32,151 nucleotides of DNA from Streptococcus orisasini (GCF_001431045.1 NZ_BCLE01000039.1:1-32151); one strand, 5' to 3'; positions 1 through 7,679 are shown, counted from the stretch's first letter. Numbers and translations are program-made. The notes: generated by a model not told the origin, from the sequence alone.

Positions 1-22
1 TTTTTTCTTTAGAATGATTCAT
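1..22 (-). CDS. Start of the next pst operon gene, probably phosphate permease PstC (truncated by window edge)
   Basis: Ten bases downstream of the pstS stop, on the same strand, there is a GGAG ribosome binding site (about 29-32) followed six bases later by ATG at 22-20. Only seven codons (MNHSKEK) lie inside the window. Gene order in pst operons (pstS then pstC) makes the membrane permease subunit PstC the obvious candidate, but nothing in these few codons proves it. Confidence 0.45.
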
Positions 23-32
23 TCACAGCTCC

Positions 33-914
33 TTATTTTGAGAGAACATCATCCCATTTTGTCGTATCGCCCTTAAAGATAGCTTTGACCTGTTTGCTGG
101 TCAGCTCCTTGACGCTGTTGCCTTTGTTGACAATAACCGCAATCCCGTCCAGAGCAATTTTCTGCGATTTCACACCTTTTGAGGTTTCAGATTTTTCAAG
201 TTCTCTTGAAGCCATTCCAATATCACAGGTCTTGTCACTGGTATTAGTAATACCAGTCGATGAGTCGCTTTGCTGAATTTCAATCGTTACCTTAGGATTG
301 ACTTTCAAGTAAGCTTCCTTTAGTTTTTCCATCACCGGTGTTACTGAGCTCGAACCTGAGATAACCAATTTCCCGGAATCTACACTAGATTCGTATTTTT
401 CTTTTCCGGCAACTGCAATATAGCCGTTATTTTCAACAACTTTTTGACCATCACTACTCATAATGTAGCTAATAAAATCCTGAGCCAGATCACTGATCTT
501 ATCTTGTGTCACGATGTTAAAAGGACGGGAAATTTTATAGCTGCCGTCCTTGACATGCGCAATCGTCGCCTTAGTGCCGTCAATCGATACAACCTTGACC
601 TTGTCGTCTAAAGAGCCCATGGAAACATAACCAATAGCATTTTCATCACCGGCAACTGTTGTCAGCATCACCGCTGTTGAGTTTGTAACAGCAGCTTTGT
701 CAGTTGTCAAATCAACTTTTTCCCCGCTGCTTTTTTCCTCTTCAATTCCAAACAGCTCAACAAAAGCCCCTCGCGTTCCCGAACCATCTTCACGGGAAAC
801 AACATTGATCGTTTGTGAAGATGACTTTGAGTTTGCATTGCCGCAGGCACTCAATAAAGCTAAACTAGCCAAACCAGTCAGCGCAAGCGCTGATATGAAC
901 TTCAATTTTTTCAT
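33..914 (-). CDS. pstS: Phosphate ABC transporter substrate-binding lipoprotein PstS
   Basis: Extracellular lipoprotein that captures inorganic phosphate for the PstCAB importer. The N-terminus is a lipoprotein signal (MKK, hydrophobic stretch, lipobox LSAC with the lipidated Cys near residue 24). Phosphate-contact motifs are visible: SREDGSGTR about residues 40-48, IGYVSMGS about 94-101, SGSSSVTP about 186-193, and QQSDSSTG in the second half. The order is notable: in E. coli PstS the GSS-type motif comes first and the DGSGT motif second, whereas here the two lobes are swapped. From memory this permuted form is normal for one streptococcal/lactococcal PstS type. The start is fixed by TAGGAG six bases upstream of ATG. 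A Pho-box-like promoter precedes it and the next pst gene starts 10 bases downstream. Confidence 0.93.
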   Translation of the reverse strand: MKKLKFISALALTGLASLALLSACGNANSKSSSQTINVVSREDGSGTRGAFVELFGIEEEKSSGEKVDLTTDKAAVTNSTAVMLTTVAGDENAIGYVSMGSLDDKVKVVSIDGTKATIAHVKDGSYKISRPFNIVTQDKISDLAQDFISYIMSSDGQKVVENNGYIAVAGKEKYESSVDSGKLVISGSSSVTPVMEKLKEAYLKVNPKVTIEIQQSDSSTGITNTSDKTCDIGMASRELEKSETSKGVKSQKIALDGIAVIVNKGNSVKELTSKQVKAIFKGDTTKWDDVLSK

Positions 915-957
915 GATAGACTCCTAATCTAAAGACAGTATTAATCTTACAGTTCCT

Positions 958-1012
958 ATTATATGCACCAAACATCAAATCTTTTCCCTTGGTTGTGTAA
1001 AGTTTTTGTAAA
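958..1012 (-). promoter_or_regulatory. pstS promoter with Pho-box-like direct repeats
   Basis: Reading the minus strand toward pstS, two TTTACA hexamers (1012-1007 and 1001-996) are separated by exactly five bases. This matches the TT(A/C/T)ACA-N5 repeat bound by Gram-positive PhoP response regulators. A perfect TATAAT -10 lies at 963-958, with no good -35 hexamer in front of it, as expected for an activator-dependent promoter. Only two half-sites are present, so PhoP control is an inference. Confidence 0.5.
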
Positions 1013-1145
1013 ATGTTCCGGCGGTTTAGTTTATCCCCCGGCAACATTCCCATATAAAGAAGGAGGCGGCTTTGCTTAAAAAGTTATTTCATTTCTATAT
1101 TAGCCATTCTCAGCAGACCTGCAAAAATTTAAACAGTATAGCAAA

Positions 1146-1174
1146 AACACTCCACGGCTGAACCATGAAGTGTT
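1146..1174 (-). terminator. Rho-independent terminator downstream of the HAD hydrolase
   Basis: A 12-pair stem (including G-U pairs) with a five-base loop lies at 1146-1174, followed on the minus strand by TTTTT. It would end the long operon running from the PTS IIA gene at 5525 through the HAD gene at 1353. The rest of the 915-1352 gap holds the pstS promoter region and otherwise only AT-rich sequence. A close sequence relative of this hairpin sits at 14632-14660. Confidence 0.65.
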
Positions 1175-1352
1175 GACAACTGTTGATATCCCTGAATTAT
1201 TAGCATTTTTAAAAACTGCTCAAATTCTTATATTCAACTGCTTTATTGTTCATTCTTACTTTTTAATATTAACCAATACAGATAAGAAAGAGCTTAATAT
1301 AATAGCAACCAAAGAACAGATATAAGGCAATCCCTTTGTCTTCAGGTTAATA

Positions 1353-1973
1353 TTATAAATAATTTAGAACTTCTTTGAGATTTGAAATAATTTTATCGGC
1401 CTTTTTCTGGTTGATACAATAATCTTGTCTTAAAGCCAATGTATAAAGACAAGCAGATTTAGCAGATTGAATACCGAGTTCAGAATCTTCTACAGCTAAG
1501 TATTTCCCTTGACCAAGAGCACTTTGTGCACGTTGATAAATTTCTGGATGAGGTTTACTCTCTCTAAGATCCTCTCCACTGATCACAAAATTGACATATT
1601 TTTCTAAATCTGTCTCTACTAGCATCTTTTTAATTTCCCTGTAGGGGGAAGATGACGCAATAGCAAGTTTCTTCTTCCTTTTTGTAATTTCCTGAAAAAG
1701 CTTTAAAACTTCTGGTCTCATCGCTTTTTTAAAATCAAGTGAGTGCTCTTCCATATAAACCTTATATCTCCTTTTTAAGTCCTCTTTATTAGAAGTATCA
1801 TCAGGGATTAGCATTTCCCATATTTTTTCATTAGTTTCTCCAATAAAAGCCTCAATTGTTTTAGTTTTTGGAACAATTGCATTTTCTGAACAAAAATCTA
1901 AGCGACGCTTAAAATAAAAACGTTCACTATCAATTAAGACACCATCCATATCAAAAATAACACCGTCAAACAT
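1353..1973 (-). CDS. HAD-superfamily sugar phosphatase / beta-phosphoglucomutase-like hydrolase
   Basis: Cytosolic HAD subfamily IA enzyme of 206 aa, full length for the family. Motif I is DMDGVLIDSE (residues 8-17) with nucleophile Asp8 and acid/base Asp10. Motif II is IASSSPY around residue 105, the motif III lysine is in ESKPHPEIY about 138-146, and motif IV is VEDSELGIQSA about 161-171. A helical cap follows motif I, as in PgmB and small sugar-phosphate phosphatases. It is the last gene of the mannose-type PTS/deglycase operon, 55 bases after the SIS gene, so it probably removes or moves a phosphate on a pathway intermediate. Phosphatase versus mutase cannot be settled from the motifs. 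Confidence 0.85.
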   Translation of the reverse strand: MFDGVIFDMDGVLIDSERFYFKRRLDFCSENAIVPKTKTIEAFIGETNEKIWEMLIPDDTSNKEDLKRRYKVYMEEHSLDFKKAMRPEVLKLFQEITKRKKKLAIASSSPYREIKKMLVETDLEKYVNFVISGEDLRESKPHPEIYQRAQSALGQGKYLAVEDSELGIQSAKSACLYTLALRQDYCINQKKADKIISNLKEVLNYL

Positions 1974-1993
1974 ATCCTAATCTCTCCAAATTC

Positions 1994-2015
1994 AAAAGGC
2001 TGAGTTCCCCCAGCC
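1994..2015 (-). terminator. Weak hairpin between the SIS and HAD genes (possible attenuator)
   Basis: A GGCTG/CAGCC stem (2015-2011 with 2002-1998) with an eight-base loop is followed on the minus strand by TTTTG. It is short, so at most a partial terminator lowering HAD expression relative to upstream genes. Confidence 0.3.
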
Positions 2016-2028
2016 ATTAATACACTTA

Positions 2029-2994
2029 TCAGTATTCCAATTTCCACATGTAGCGACGTTTAGTCAAAGGATGCTGTCTTGCAATAGCCAGTTGTTCGGC
2101 GTAAACTCTGAAAACCGCTGTAATCACAAATGGATTAAAGTAATCTACAACTGTTTTCTTAACAGCTGACGACAAGCCAAAATCAAGCGCATCCAAAGTT
2201 GTGACCTTGGCATCGAAGCGCTGTAGGAAAGTTAGGGCACGAGCGTCAAGCGGACGAGTACTTCCTTCATTCATAAAGAGAATAAAAGGAACATCCTTTT
2301 CTACAATTTCAAATGGTCCATGGAAAAATTCACCAGAGTGGAAATTGCCTGAGTTGATCCACTGCATTTCCATCATCAGACAAACCGAGGAAGAGTAAGC
2401 AACTTCAGCTGTTGCTCCGCTGCTCATCACATAGATGCCAGGCGCATCTTTATATTGCTCTGCAAAATACTTCGCATCCTTTTCTACTGTTTTTACAGCC
2501 TCATCACAAAAATCATAAATGCGATTCAACCCATCAATCATATCAGGATAGTACTCGTAACCTTCTACTTGATTCAAAATTTCCACAGCTAACTCAAGAG
2601 CATAACCCATTTTTTCCAATTTAGCAGAGTAGCTCTCTGCAAATCTATGAACAATGGTATAATCGGCATCAACTGTCAGAGGTGAGCCTTCAGCTCTGGT
2701 TAGAGTAATAACATGGGCGCCATGTTCTTTTGCAATACTGTTGGACTTAACCGTTTCCGGTGTAGTTCCCCCTAATGAAGCAGAAATAACAATTGTTGAA
2801 GAACCAAGATTTGCAGGTGTTGCAAAATTAAATTCATTAGCAGTAAAATGGCTAACTTGCAAGTTTTTGGCATTGTGGTCTAAAAAATATTTTGCCGGAT
2901 AAAGTTCACCTTTTGAAGCACCACAACCAACAAACATGACAGATGTAATGTCGTTAGAACCAACAATTTCTGAAATAATGTCTTTTGAATTCAT
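2029..2994 (-). CDS. SIS-domain phosphosugar isomerase, fructosamine-6-phosphate deglycase (FrlB/GfrF-like)
   Basis: Cytosolic 321-aa protein with two SIS sugar-isomerase domains. The first opens with VMFVGCGASKGELYPAKYF (about 19-37) and has the phosphate-binding stretch ISASLGGTTPET (about 70-81). The second has VMSSGATAEVAY (about 183-194) and the signature HSGEFFHGPFE (about 213-223) seen in FrlB-type deglycases, which split phosphorylated Amadori compounds into glucose-6-phosphate and the free amine. It directly follows IIA-IIB-IIC-IID of a mannose-family PTS, the arrangement known for glucoselysine/fructoselysine utilisation (gfr operons). AAGGAGG upstream fixes the ATG. Its exact amine substrate cannot be read from sequence. 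Confidence 0.82.
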   Translation of the reverse strand: MNSKDIISEIVGSNDITSVMFVGCGASKGELYPAKYFLDHNAKNLQVSHFTANEFNFATPANLGSSTIVISASLGGTTPETVKSNSIAKEHGAHVITLTRAEGSPLTVDADYTIVHRFAESYSAKLEKMGYALELAVEILNQVEGYEYYPDMIDGLNRIYDFCDEAVKTVEKDAKYFAEQYKDAPGIYVMSSGATAEVAYSSSVCLMMEMQWINSGNFHSGEFFHGPFEIVEKDVPFILFMNEGSTRPLDARALTFLQRFDAKVTTLDALDFGLSSAVKKTVVDYFNPFVITAVFRVYAEQLAIARQHPLTKRRYMWKLEY

Positions 2995-3027
2995 ATAAAT
3001 TCCTCCTTTTATTTACAAATTATAAAT

Positions 3028-3843
3028 TTATGCCAATACGCCCAGAGCACTTAAAATAATGCCGCCCACAATCGAAATAACCAGCATCCAAGTAACACTG
3101 ACCTTCTTTTGCAATAGCCAGTACATCAAGAAGGTCAGAGACAAAGGCAGCATCTGCGGCATGATATCATCCAAAACATCTTGAAGAACGAAGCTCTTGC
3201 CGGTAGTAAGCGGTGTCGTAATGCCTATCATACTAGCAATCATTGAGCCAATGACCATTAGACCAACAATTGAACAAACATACATGACCTTATCCATCAA
3301 TCCTTCAGAATAAAGTCTAGTAAGATATTTTTGACCGACTTGATAACCTAATTTCCCACCATAATAAGTTACTAAATAAGAAGGGACAAAAGATATGAAC
3401 ATTGCAAGAATTGGTCCCAAAATGCTTCCTTGCCGTGCCAGAGTAATTCCCAAACCGAAAGCCAAAATGCGAATCGTACCTTGGAAAAATGAATCACCAA
3501 CCCCAGATAGAGGTCCCATCAAACTCGTCTTCATCGCGTTAATAACATCTGGGTTAAAATCTGTAGGATTTTTAGCATACTGTTCTTCCATTGACGCCGA
3601 CAAACCTAAAACAAAAGCACTTGTTTGAGGAGTACAATTATAATAGGCCATGTGACGCTCATAAGCCTCCTTTTTTCGAGGAAGATCTTTGGTATCAGGA
3701 TAGAGACGATCTAAGGTTGGCGCAATACCGTACAAAAATCCCATATTCATTTGACGTTCATAATTCCAGGAAGCCTGAATTGCCCACGAACGCCAGAAAA
3801 ATTGTCTAAATCTTTTCTTGTCTTCATTTGTTGTTTTTGCCAT
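3028..3843 (-). CDS. PTS mannose/fructose/sorbose-family IID component
   Basis: Membrane subunit of 271 aa. The N-terminal cytosolic part is typical of family IID proteins (FWRSWAIQASWNYERQMNMG about 15-34, then LGLSASMEEQYA). The GPLSGVGDSFFQGT motif near residue 112 is diagnostic. Several hydrophobic segments make up the C-terminal half. With IIC it forms the membrane channel of a mannose-family PTS. It starts 11 bases after the IIC gene ends, in the same operon. Confidence 0.92.
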   Translation of the reverse strand: MAKTTNEDKKRFRQFFWRSWAIQASWNYERQMNMGFLYGIAPTLDRLYPDTKDLPRKKEAYERHMAYYNCTPQTSAFVLGLSASMEEQYAKNPTDFNPDVINAMKTSLMGPLSGVGDSFFQGTIRILAFGLGITLARQGSILGPILAMFISFVPSYLVTYYGGKLGYQVGQKYLTRLYSEGLMDKVMYVCSIVGLMVIGSMIASMIGITTPLTTGKSFVLQDVLDDIMPQMLPLSLTFLMYWLLQKKVSVTWMLVISIVGGIILSALGVLA

Positions 3844-3854
3844 TTATCTATCTC

Positions 3855-4634
3855 CTATAAGTCATCATCCAGAGGATCTGCTTCATTGCCTGCAGAAACC
3901 GCAGCTGTAGAAAATTTTACATCAGCCATAAAGAAGGCTACCAAACATGCAAAGAGAGCCACTCCAGTCACCCCTAAACCAGAGTAAGCAGTGATTAGAA
4001 AACCTAACAGTAAAAACGGAAGCATTTTTTTCGTCAGCATTGTTTGTAACAGTAAAGCGAAACCAAAGGCCGGAAGAATTTTAGCAGCTACTCCTAAACC
4101 CGTTGTTAACCATTTAGGTACCATAGTTACAATATCTCTTACTAAGTCAGTCCCAAAATAAATTGCTAAGAAAATCGGAACAAAATACATCAAAGAATAT
4201 AAAACTGTTCCCCAAACAATATGCATGTGGAGTGCACCGGTAAAATTAGCTCTTGAAATCATGTCATCAGCGACATGTGTTAAATTAGACAGAATCGTCC
4301 TCATTAATACACCTAATAGTTGTCCTAAAACAGAGATTGGAACTGCAATGGTCAAGGCCGTTTCGGTATTTGCATGAGATAGAATAGAAAATGCTGTAGC
4401 AATAATAGCTGCCATATTCATATCCGGCGGTGCAGCAGCCCCAATATTAACAAGACCCAAAGCCATTAATTCCAAGGATGCCCCAATCGTTAATCCTTGA
4501 GTAACATCTCCTAAAACAATACCTACCAAGGTACTGACAATCAGCGGTCTTTCAAAATTCAAACGTCCCAACAAACGAGAGTCGAGGACACAGAAAACAC
4601 CAACTAATCCTAGTAAAACAGCTTTTACAAACAT
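3855..4634 (-). CDS. PTS mannose/fructose/sorbose-family IIC component
   Basis: Integral membrane permease of 259 aa, almost wholly hydrophobic. It carries family motifs RPLIVSTLVGIVLGDVTQG (about 29-47) and a small-residue-rich loop IGAAAPPDMN (about 64-73). It pairs with IID to translocate sugar while IIB phosphorylates it. The C-terminus is acidic (DPLDDDL). It lies between IIB and IID with short gaps. The specific sugar is inferred from the neighbouring deglycase, not from this protein. Confidence 0.92.
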   Translation of the reverse strand: MFVKAVLLGLVGVFCVLDSRLLGRLNFERPLIVSTLVGIVLGDVTQGLTIGASLELMALGLVNIGAAAPPDMNMAAIIATAFSILSHANTETALTIAVPISVLGQLLGVLMRTILSNLTHVADDMISRANFTGALHMHIVWGTVLYSLMYFVPIFLAIYFGTDLVRDIVTMVPKWLTTGLGVAAKILPAFGFALLLQTMLTKKMLPFLLLGFLITAYSGLGVTGVALFACLVAFFMADVKFSTAAVSAGNEADPLDDDL

Positions 4635-4656
4635 TGTTTGCCCTCCTTATATAGTT

Positions 4657-5127
4657 TTAAAGTTTATCTGACAGACTTTCTTTTTTTGAAGTCGGAACCT
4701 GTTGCATAAAGAGATTAATTCCCATATTTTTTAGAACACGTGAATCCTCCACTTCCTCTTTATTAAGATAAATGGCTTGACTGTATTGCGTAGCGTTTTC
4801 TTTTTTAGGAAGAACACCATAGTTGATTTCAGAAATTTTTGGATAGCCCTCACAAAATGCACGTGCTGCTACAGTACTGCCTAAAATAATCATGATATTT
4901 TCATTTAAAGTTTCTACTTTAGGCATTTTACTTAGTGCAGTTTCAAGAGTAAAAATATTTAGCTTCACTCCTGAAGGTTTTGACAGACTTAAAGACATTT
5001 TTTTAAATTCATCTGCAGCAGTTTCATCATCTATGACAATTATCCTCTCAATACCTAATGTTTTACTCCAAGCAAAGACAACTTGACCATGCAAGAGACG
5101 ATAATCAATTCTAACCAATTTAATCAT
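4657..5127 (-). CDS. PTS mannose/fructose/sorbose-family IIB component
   Basis: Cytosolic phosphocarrier of 156 aa. The N-terminus IDYRLLHGQVVFAW contains the phosphorylated histidine (His13) in the family's RLLHGQV motif. The rest (IIVIDDETAAD, ATQYSQAIYLNKEE) fits the family fold. Its ATG overlaps the IIA stop (ATGA, four bases), implying translational coupling with IIA. Confidence 0.93.
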   Translation of the reverse strand: MIKLVRIDYRLLHGQVVFAWSKTLGIERIIVIDDETAADEFKKMSLSLSKPSGVKLNIFTLETALSKMPKVETLNENIMIILGSTVAARAFCEGYPKISEINYGVLPKKENATQYSQAIYLNKEEVEDSRVLKNMGINLFMQQVPTSKKESLSDKL

Positions 5128-5525
5128 AGGTCATCATCCTCCAAATTTGAATCTTCTATCAACTGATTTATTGATATGAGACTATTTTTTCCTTCATTAA
5201 TGGCATCTGTAATGTCTGCCTCTTCGCTAAGTGTTAATAAAGTCAAGATTAAAGGCAAATTCATACCAGTAATTAATTGAACCTTTGGAAAATCTAATAG
5301 TAGTTCCGTCATCTCCGTATTAACACTACCTCCCAAAACATCTGTTAAAATAATAATTCTTTCATCAGTTACTCCTCTTATTTTTTCTTTCACTGAATCC
5401 TTAATCGATTCAATTCCATTACAATAAGCTGAAAATGCAAAGAGATTAGGTTGGGAACCTGTAATCATTTCCACTGTATGCTTCATTCCTTCCGACAGTT
5501 TTCCATGACTTGCTAAGATTATCAT
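5124..5525 (-). CDS. PTS mannose-family IIA component
   Basis: Cytosolic 133-aa phosphocarrier, the first gene of the operon. The N-terminus MIILASHGKLSEGM puts the phosphorylated histidine at His7. LTDVLGGSVNTEM (about 61-73) is the second conserved block of IIA(Man) proteins. AAAGGAGAGG sits just upstream of the ATG, and a repeated ATAACGTATT motif (probable GntR operator) lies immediately before that, so transcription from here is likely induced when the regulator at 5591-6301 releases DNA. Confidence 0.93.
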   Translation of the reverse strand: MIILASHGKLSEGMKHTVEMITGSQPNLFAFSAYCNGIESIKDSVKEKIRGVTDERIIILTDVLGGSVNTEMTELLLDFPKVQLITGMNLPLILTLLTLSEEADITDAINEGKNSLISINQLIEDSNLEDDDL

Positions 5526-5538
5526 TTTCCTCTCCTTT

Positions 5539-5562
5539 TATAACGTATTATAACGTATTATC
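5539..5562 (-). promoter_or_regulatory. Probable GntR operator upstream of the PTS IIA gene
   Basis: Two head-to-tail copies of ATAACGTATT lie at 5540-5559, between the regulator's stop region and the IIA ribosome binding site. The same half-site occurs as a perfect inverted repeat in front of the regulator gene itself (6318-6337). Sharing one rare motif in both positions is what an autoregulated local repressor would show. Confidence 0.6.
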
Positions 5563-5590
5563 TTTAGCCAAAATTAAATTCAATATGTTT

Positions 5591-6301
5591 TTACATATCG
5601 AATTTATAATACTCACCAAGATAATACTGGTGACCAACGTGAATAGGTTTATTGTTCTGATCAGAAATTCTGACATTCAGATAGAAAAATGCTGTTCCAA
5701 CAGGCAAAGACATTAAGGTCGCCAACTTATCATCTGCTAAAACAATTTCCAGTGTTTTAGCATCAGAGTTTTCAGCTTTTATTCCTCGCTTTTCTAAAAT
5801 ATTATAGAGAGAACCTTCGAGATTTTCTTCCATTAGAAAAGAAAAATCTTTAAGAGAAAAATAATTATTTTCTAAAAAAATAGGAATACCATCAGCAAAA
5901 CGTTTACGCTGAATATAAAGAACTTCATCGTCTAAATCAATTTGCAGCTTTTCAGCAATTTCAGGTGTCGGCAACATTATTCGTTTTTCTAACACCTCGC
6001 TTGATGGCTGTAAACCATTCTTTAAACAGCTTTGTGAAAACGCCATAACATAAGACAGTTTACGGCTAACTCTCTTATGATTAACAAATGTTCCCTTCCC
6101 TTGTTTTTTGATAAGGTAACCTTCTGAGACAAGCTCGTTGATTGCCTTCCTGACCGTGACACGACTAACTCCATATAATTCTTCAAGCTCAATCTCTGTC
6201 GGAATTTTTTGACCGACAAGATAAGTATTATTTTTTATCTTGTCTTTCAAACTACTTTTAATTTGAATATAAAGTGGCACTTGACTATTTGTAACTGGCA
6301 T
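5591..6301 (-). CDS. GntR-family transcriptional regulator with UTRA ligand domain (HutC subfamily)
   Basis: DNA-binding regulator of 236 aa. Residues about 1-75 form the GntR winged helix (VPLYIQIKSSLKDKI, then GVSRVTVRKAINELVSEGYL and KKQGKGTFV). Residues about 90-236 form a UTRA effector domain (VLYIQRKRFADGIPIFLENNYF, ending GHQYYLGEYYKFDM). HutC-subfamily members usually sense a sugar phosphate or amine-linked sugar. It is encoded just upstream of, and on the same strand as, the PTS/deglycase operon, and identical half-sites flank both transcription units, so it probably represses both. Confidence 0.9.
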   Translation of the reverse strand: MPVTNSQVPLYIQIKSSLKDKIKNNTYLVGQKIPTEIELEELYGVSRVTVRKAINELVSEGYLIKKQGKGTFVNHKRVSRKLSYVMAFSQSCLKNGLQPSSEVLEKRIMLPTPEIAEKLQIDLDDEVLYIQRKRFADGIPIFLENNYFSLKDFSFLMEENLEGSLYNILEKRGIKAENSDAKTLEIVLADDKLATLMSLPVGTAFFYLNVRISDQNNKPIHVGHQYYLGEYYKFDM

Positions 6302-6317
6302 ACCCTTCCCTTCTTAT

Positions 6318-6337
6318 AATACGTTATATAACGTATT
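6318..6337. promoter_or_regulatory. Perfect 20-bp palindrome, probable GntR operator before the regulator gene
   Basis: The sequence AATACGTTATATAACGTATT is a perfect 20-base inverted repeat 17 bases upstream of the regulator's start codon. Its half-site ATAACGTATT recurs twice in front of the PTS operon. Palindromes of this size and AT-rich make-up with a central TA are typical of HutC/GntR operators. Confidence 0.65.
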
Positions 6338-6346
6338 TTCATCTAT

Positions 6347-6362
6347 AATAATACGCTTTCAA
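6347..6362 (-). promoter_or_regulatory. cre-like catabolite repression site upstream of the GntR regulator
   Basis: On the minus strand TTGAAAGCGTATTATT matches 15 of 16 positions of the CcpA consensus WTGNAANCGNWNNCWW. It lies nine bases upstream of the GntR palindrome. Catabolite control would fit a system for secondary carbon sources, but AT-rich DNA produces such matches by chance fairly often. Confidence 0.35.
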
Positions 6363-6525
6363 ATTAACTTTGTCAAGCCATTTTTAGTTGCTTTGACATA
6401 ATTTTAGATGAATTCGTTATGATTTAGTTATTGAAAGCTCTAAAATGAGATCAATTAGCTGAATAAGTAAAAGTATCTTATTCCAATGTTAAAAACATTG
6501 ATTCGCATTTCAATGAGAAAAGTAA

Positions 6526-6807
6526 AGAATATTGATCCTTCATCCCCCTTATCCAGATATATACAGCAAGGCTGCTATCATCTGGGTCAACCTGATTAAG
6601 AAGCGGCCCTTTTACAATGCTAATAAGCGAACAGCACTTCTTGTTTTACATATGTTTCTTTCAATGAATAACTATCAATCAAACCTCTCGTTAAAGGACG
6701 GCCTTGAAAAGGCGATTGAGATTGCTACATTTCAAGGAGATTTTGAAAAATTGAAGAACTCTGTTACCAGTTTTTTAAAAGAGGGAAATCGAGTGGTGAA
6801 AAAATAA
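6526..6807 (+). pseudogene. Remnant of a Doc/Fic-type toxin (death-on-curing family), N-terminus lost
   Basis: The open frame begins after an in-frame stop at 6523-6525 and reads into the C-terminal two thirds of a Doc-like protein: PDIYSKAAIIWVNLIKKRPF, then NANKRTALLVLHMFLSMNNY. The Fic/Doc motif is HxFx(D/E)(A/G)NKRTA; here the catalytic histidine position is arginine (RPFYNANKRTA). The usual first ~45-50 residues are missing, the only available start would be TTG without a ribosome binding site, and no partner antitoxin gene is visible. I read this as a decayed toxin gene. It is the only plus-strand coding trace in the metabolic half of the window. Confidence 0.6.
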
Positions 6808-6864
6808 TGGTTGTCAACTTGGACTTGGCAGCTTTTTTATGTTATATCTACAACTTGATTAAAA

Positions 6865-6882
6865 AACACCTTTTCAGGTGTT
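6865..6882 (-). terminator. Terminator of the transaldolase operon (second of two)
   Basis: AACACCT/AGGTGTT stem with a four-base loop followed on the minus strand by a run of T. It sits behind the longer hairpin at 6889-6927, giving tandem terminators. Confidence 0.6.
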
Positions 6883-6888
6883 CCAAGT

Positions 6889-6927
6889 AAAAACGAACAA
6901 ATAAGTACAATTCATTTGTTCGTTTTT
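6889..6927. terminator. Strong bidirectional terminator between the Doc remnant and the transaldolase gene
   Basis: A 14-base perfect inverted repeat (6889-6902 with 6914-6927) has A-run and T-run flanks built into the stem ends, so it can terminate transcription from either side. Confidence 0.75.
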
Positions 6928-6984
6928 ATAAGCTTATATCATCTAGTTCCAGAAAACTATCCGAAATGCATTGCAACTCTCTTT

Positions 6985-7665
6985 CTATAAATCAGCAATG
7001 GTAGAATTTTCGCCATAAATACTCTCCCAATCAGTAGTAAAATCAGATACTGCCTTTGAAATAGATGGCATGGCAAAAACTTGTGCAATCACATCCACAC
7101 CTACAGTTGATGCTTGAGCTCCAGCTTCCAAGGCTGCATTCACTTGACCAACATTTTTGAAGCTAGCCGCTAAAATTTTTGATTGGCTTCCAGTACGTTC
7201 TATTTCTTTTGCAATCTCGCGGATGGCTTCTTTAGGATTAATGTTCAAATTTTCCATTCTATTATAGTATGGTGCCAAGTAGTCTGCCCCTGCAGCAATT
7301 GCTAGATAAGCCTGCATTTTAGTGTAAATAGCCGTTGCTGTGACATTGATACCACGTTCCTTCAGAACTCTGATGACTTTCAAGCCTTCACTACTTACAG
7401 GAACTTTAATAAAAACTTTATCGTCAATATTCTTTAAAATGGCTTCGGCATCCGCAAGCATACCATCAAAATCAGTTGCTACCACCTGTACATGCAAGCT
7501 CTTATCTTGACCAATCATATTTCGAATAGTTCTCATATGTTGGAAAAAGTCAATGTGTCCCTCTTTTTTTACAATTGAGGGATTGGATGTAATCCCTGAA
7601 ATCGGAACAATTTCTGAATAGGTCTTAATTTCCTCTAAGTTTGCAGTGTCTAATAAAAATTCCAT
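6985..7665 (-). CDS. Transaldolase / fructose-6-phosphate aldolase-like protein
   Basis: Cytosolic class I aldolase of 226 aa, the short FSA/TalC size rather than the ~320-aa classical transaldolase. The N-terminus MEFLLDTANLEEIKTY and GITSNPSIVKKEG (about 24-36) are hallmarks. The Schiff-base lysine is Lys87 in FIKVPVS, and later blocks VTATAIYTKMQAYLAIAAGADYLAP, ASFKN and AGAQASTVG are conserved. It is the last gene after the glycyl radical enzyme and its activase, so it probably cleaves the product made there, as FSA-like aldolases do with fructose-6-phosphate or 1-deoxy analogues. The substrate is an inference. Confidence 0.88.
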   Translation of the reverse strand: MEFLLDTANLEEIKTYSEIVPISGITSNPSIVKKEGHIDFFQHMRTIRNMIGQDKSLHVQVVATDFDGMLADAEAILKNIDDKVFIKVPVSSEGLKVIRVLKERGINVTATAIYTKMQAYLAIAAGADYLAPYYNRMENLNINPKEAIREIAKEIERTGSQSKILAASFKNVGQVNAALEAGAQASTVGVDVIAQVFAMPSISKAVSDFTTDWESIYGENSTIADL

Positions 7666-7679
7666 TTCCTTTCCTCCTT

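Noticed and set aside
865..1053. 62-codon minus-strand frame over the pstS promoter
   Set aside because: It covers the Pho box and the pstS start in another frame and lacks a ribosome binding site.
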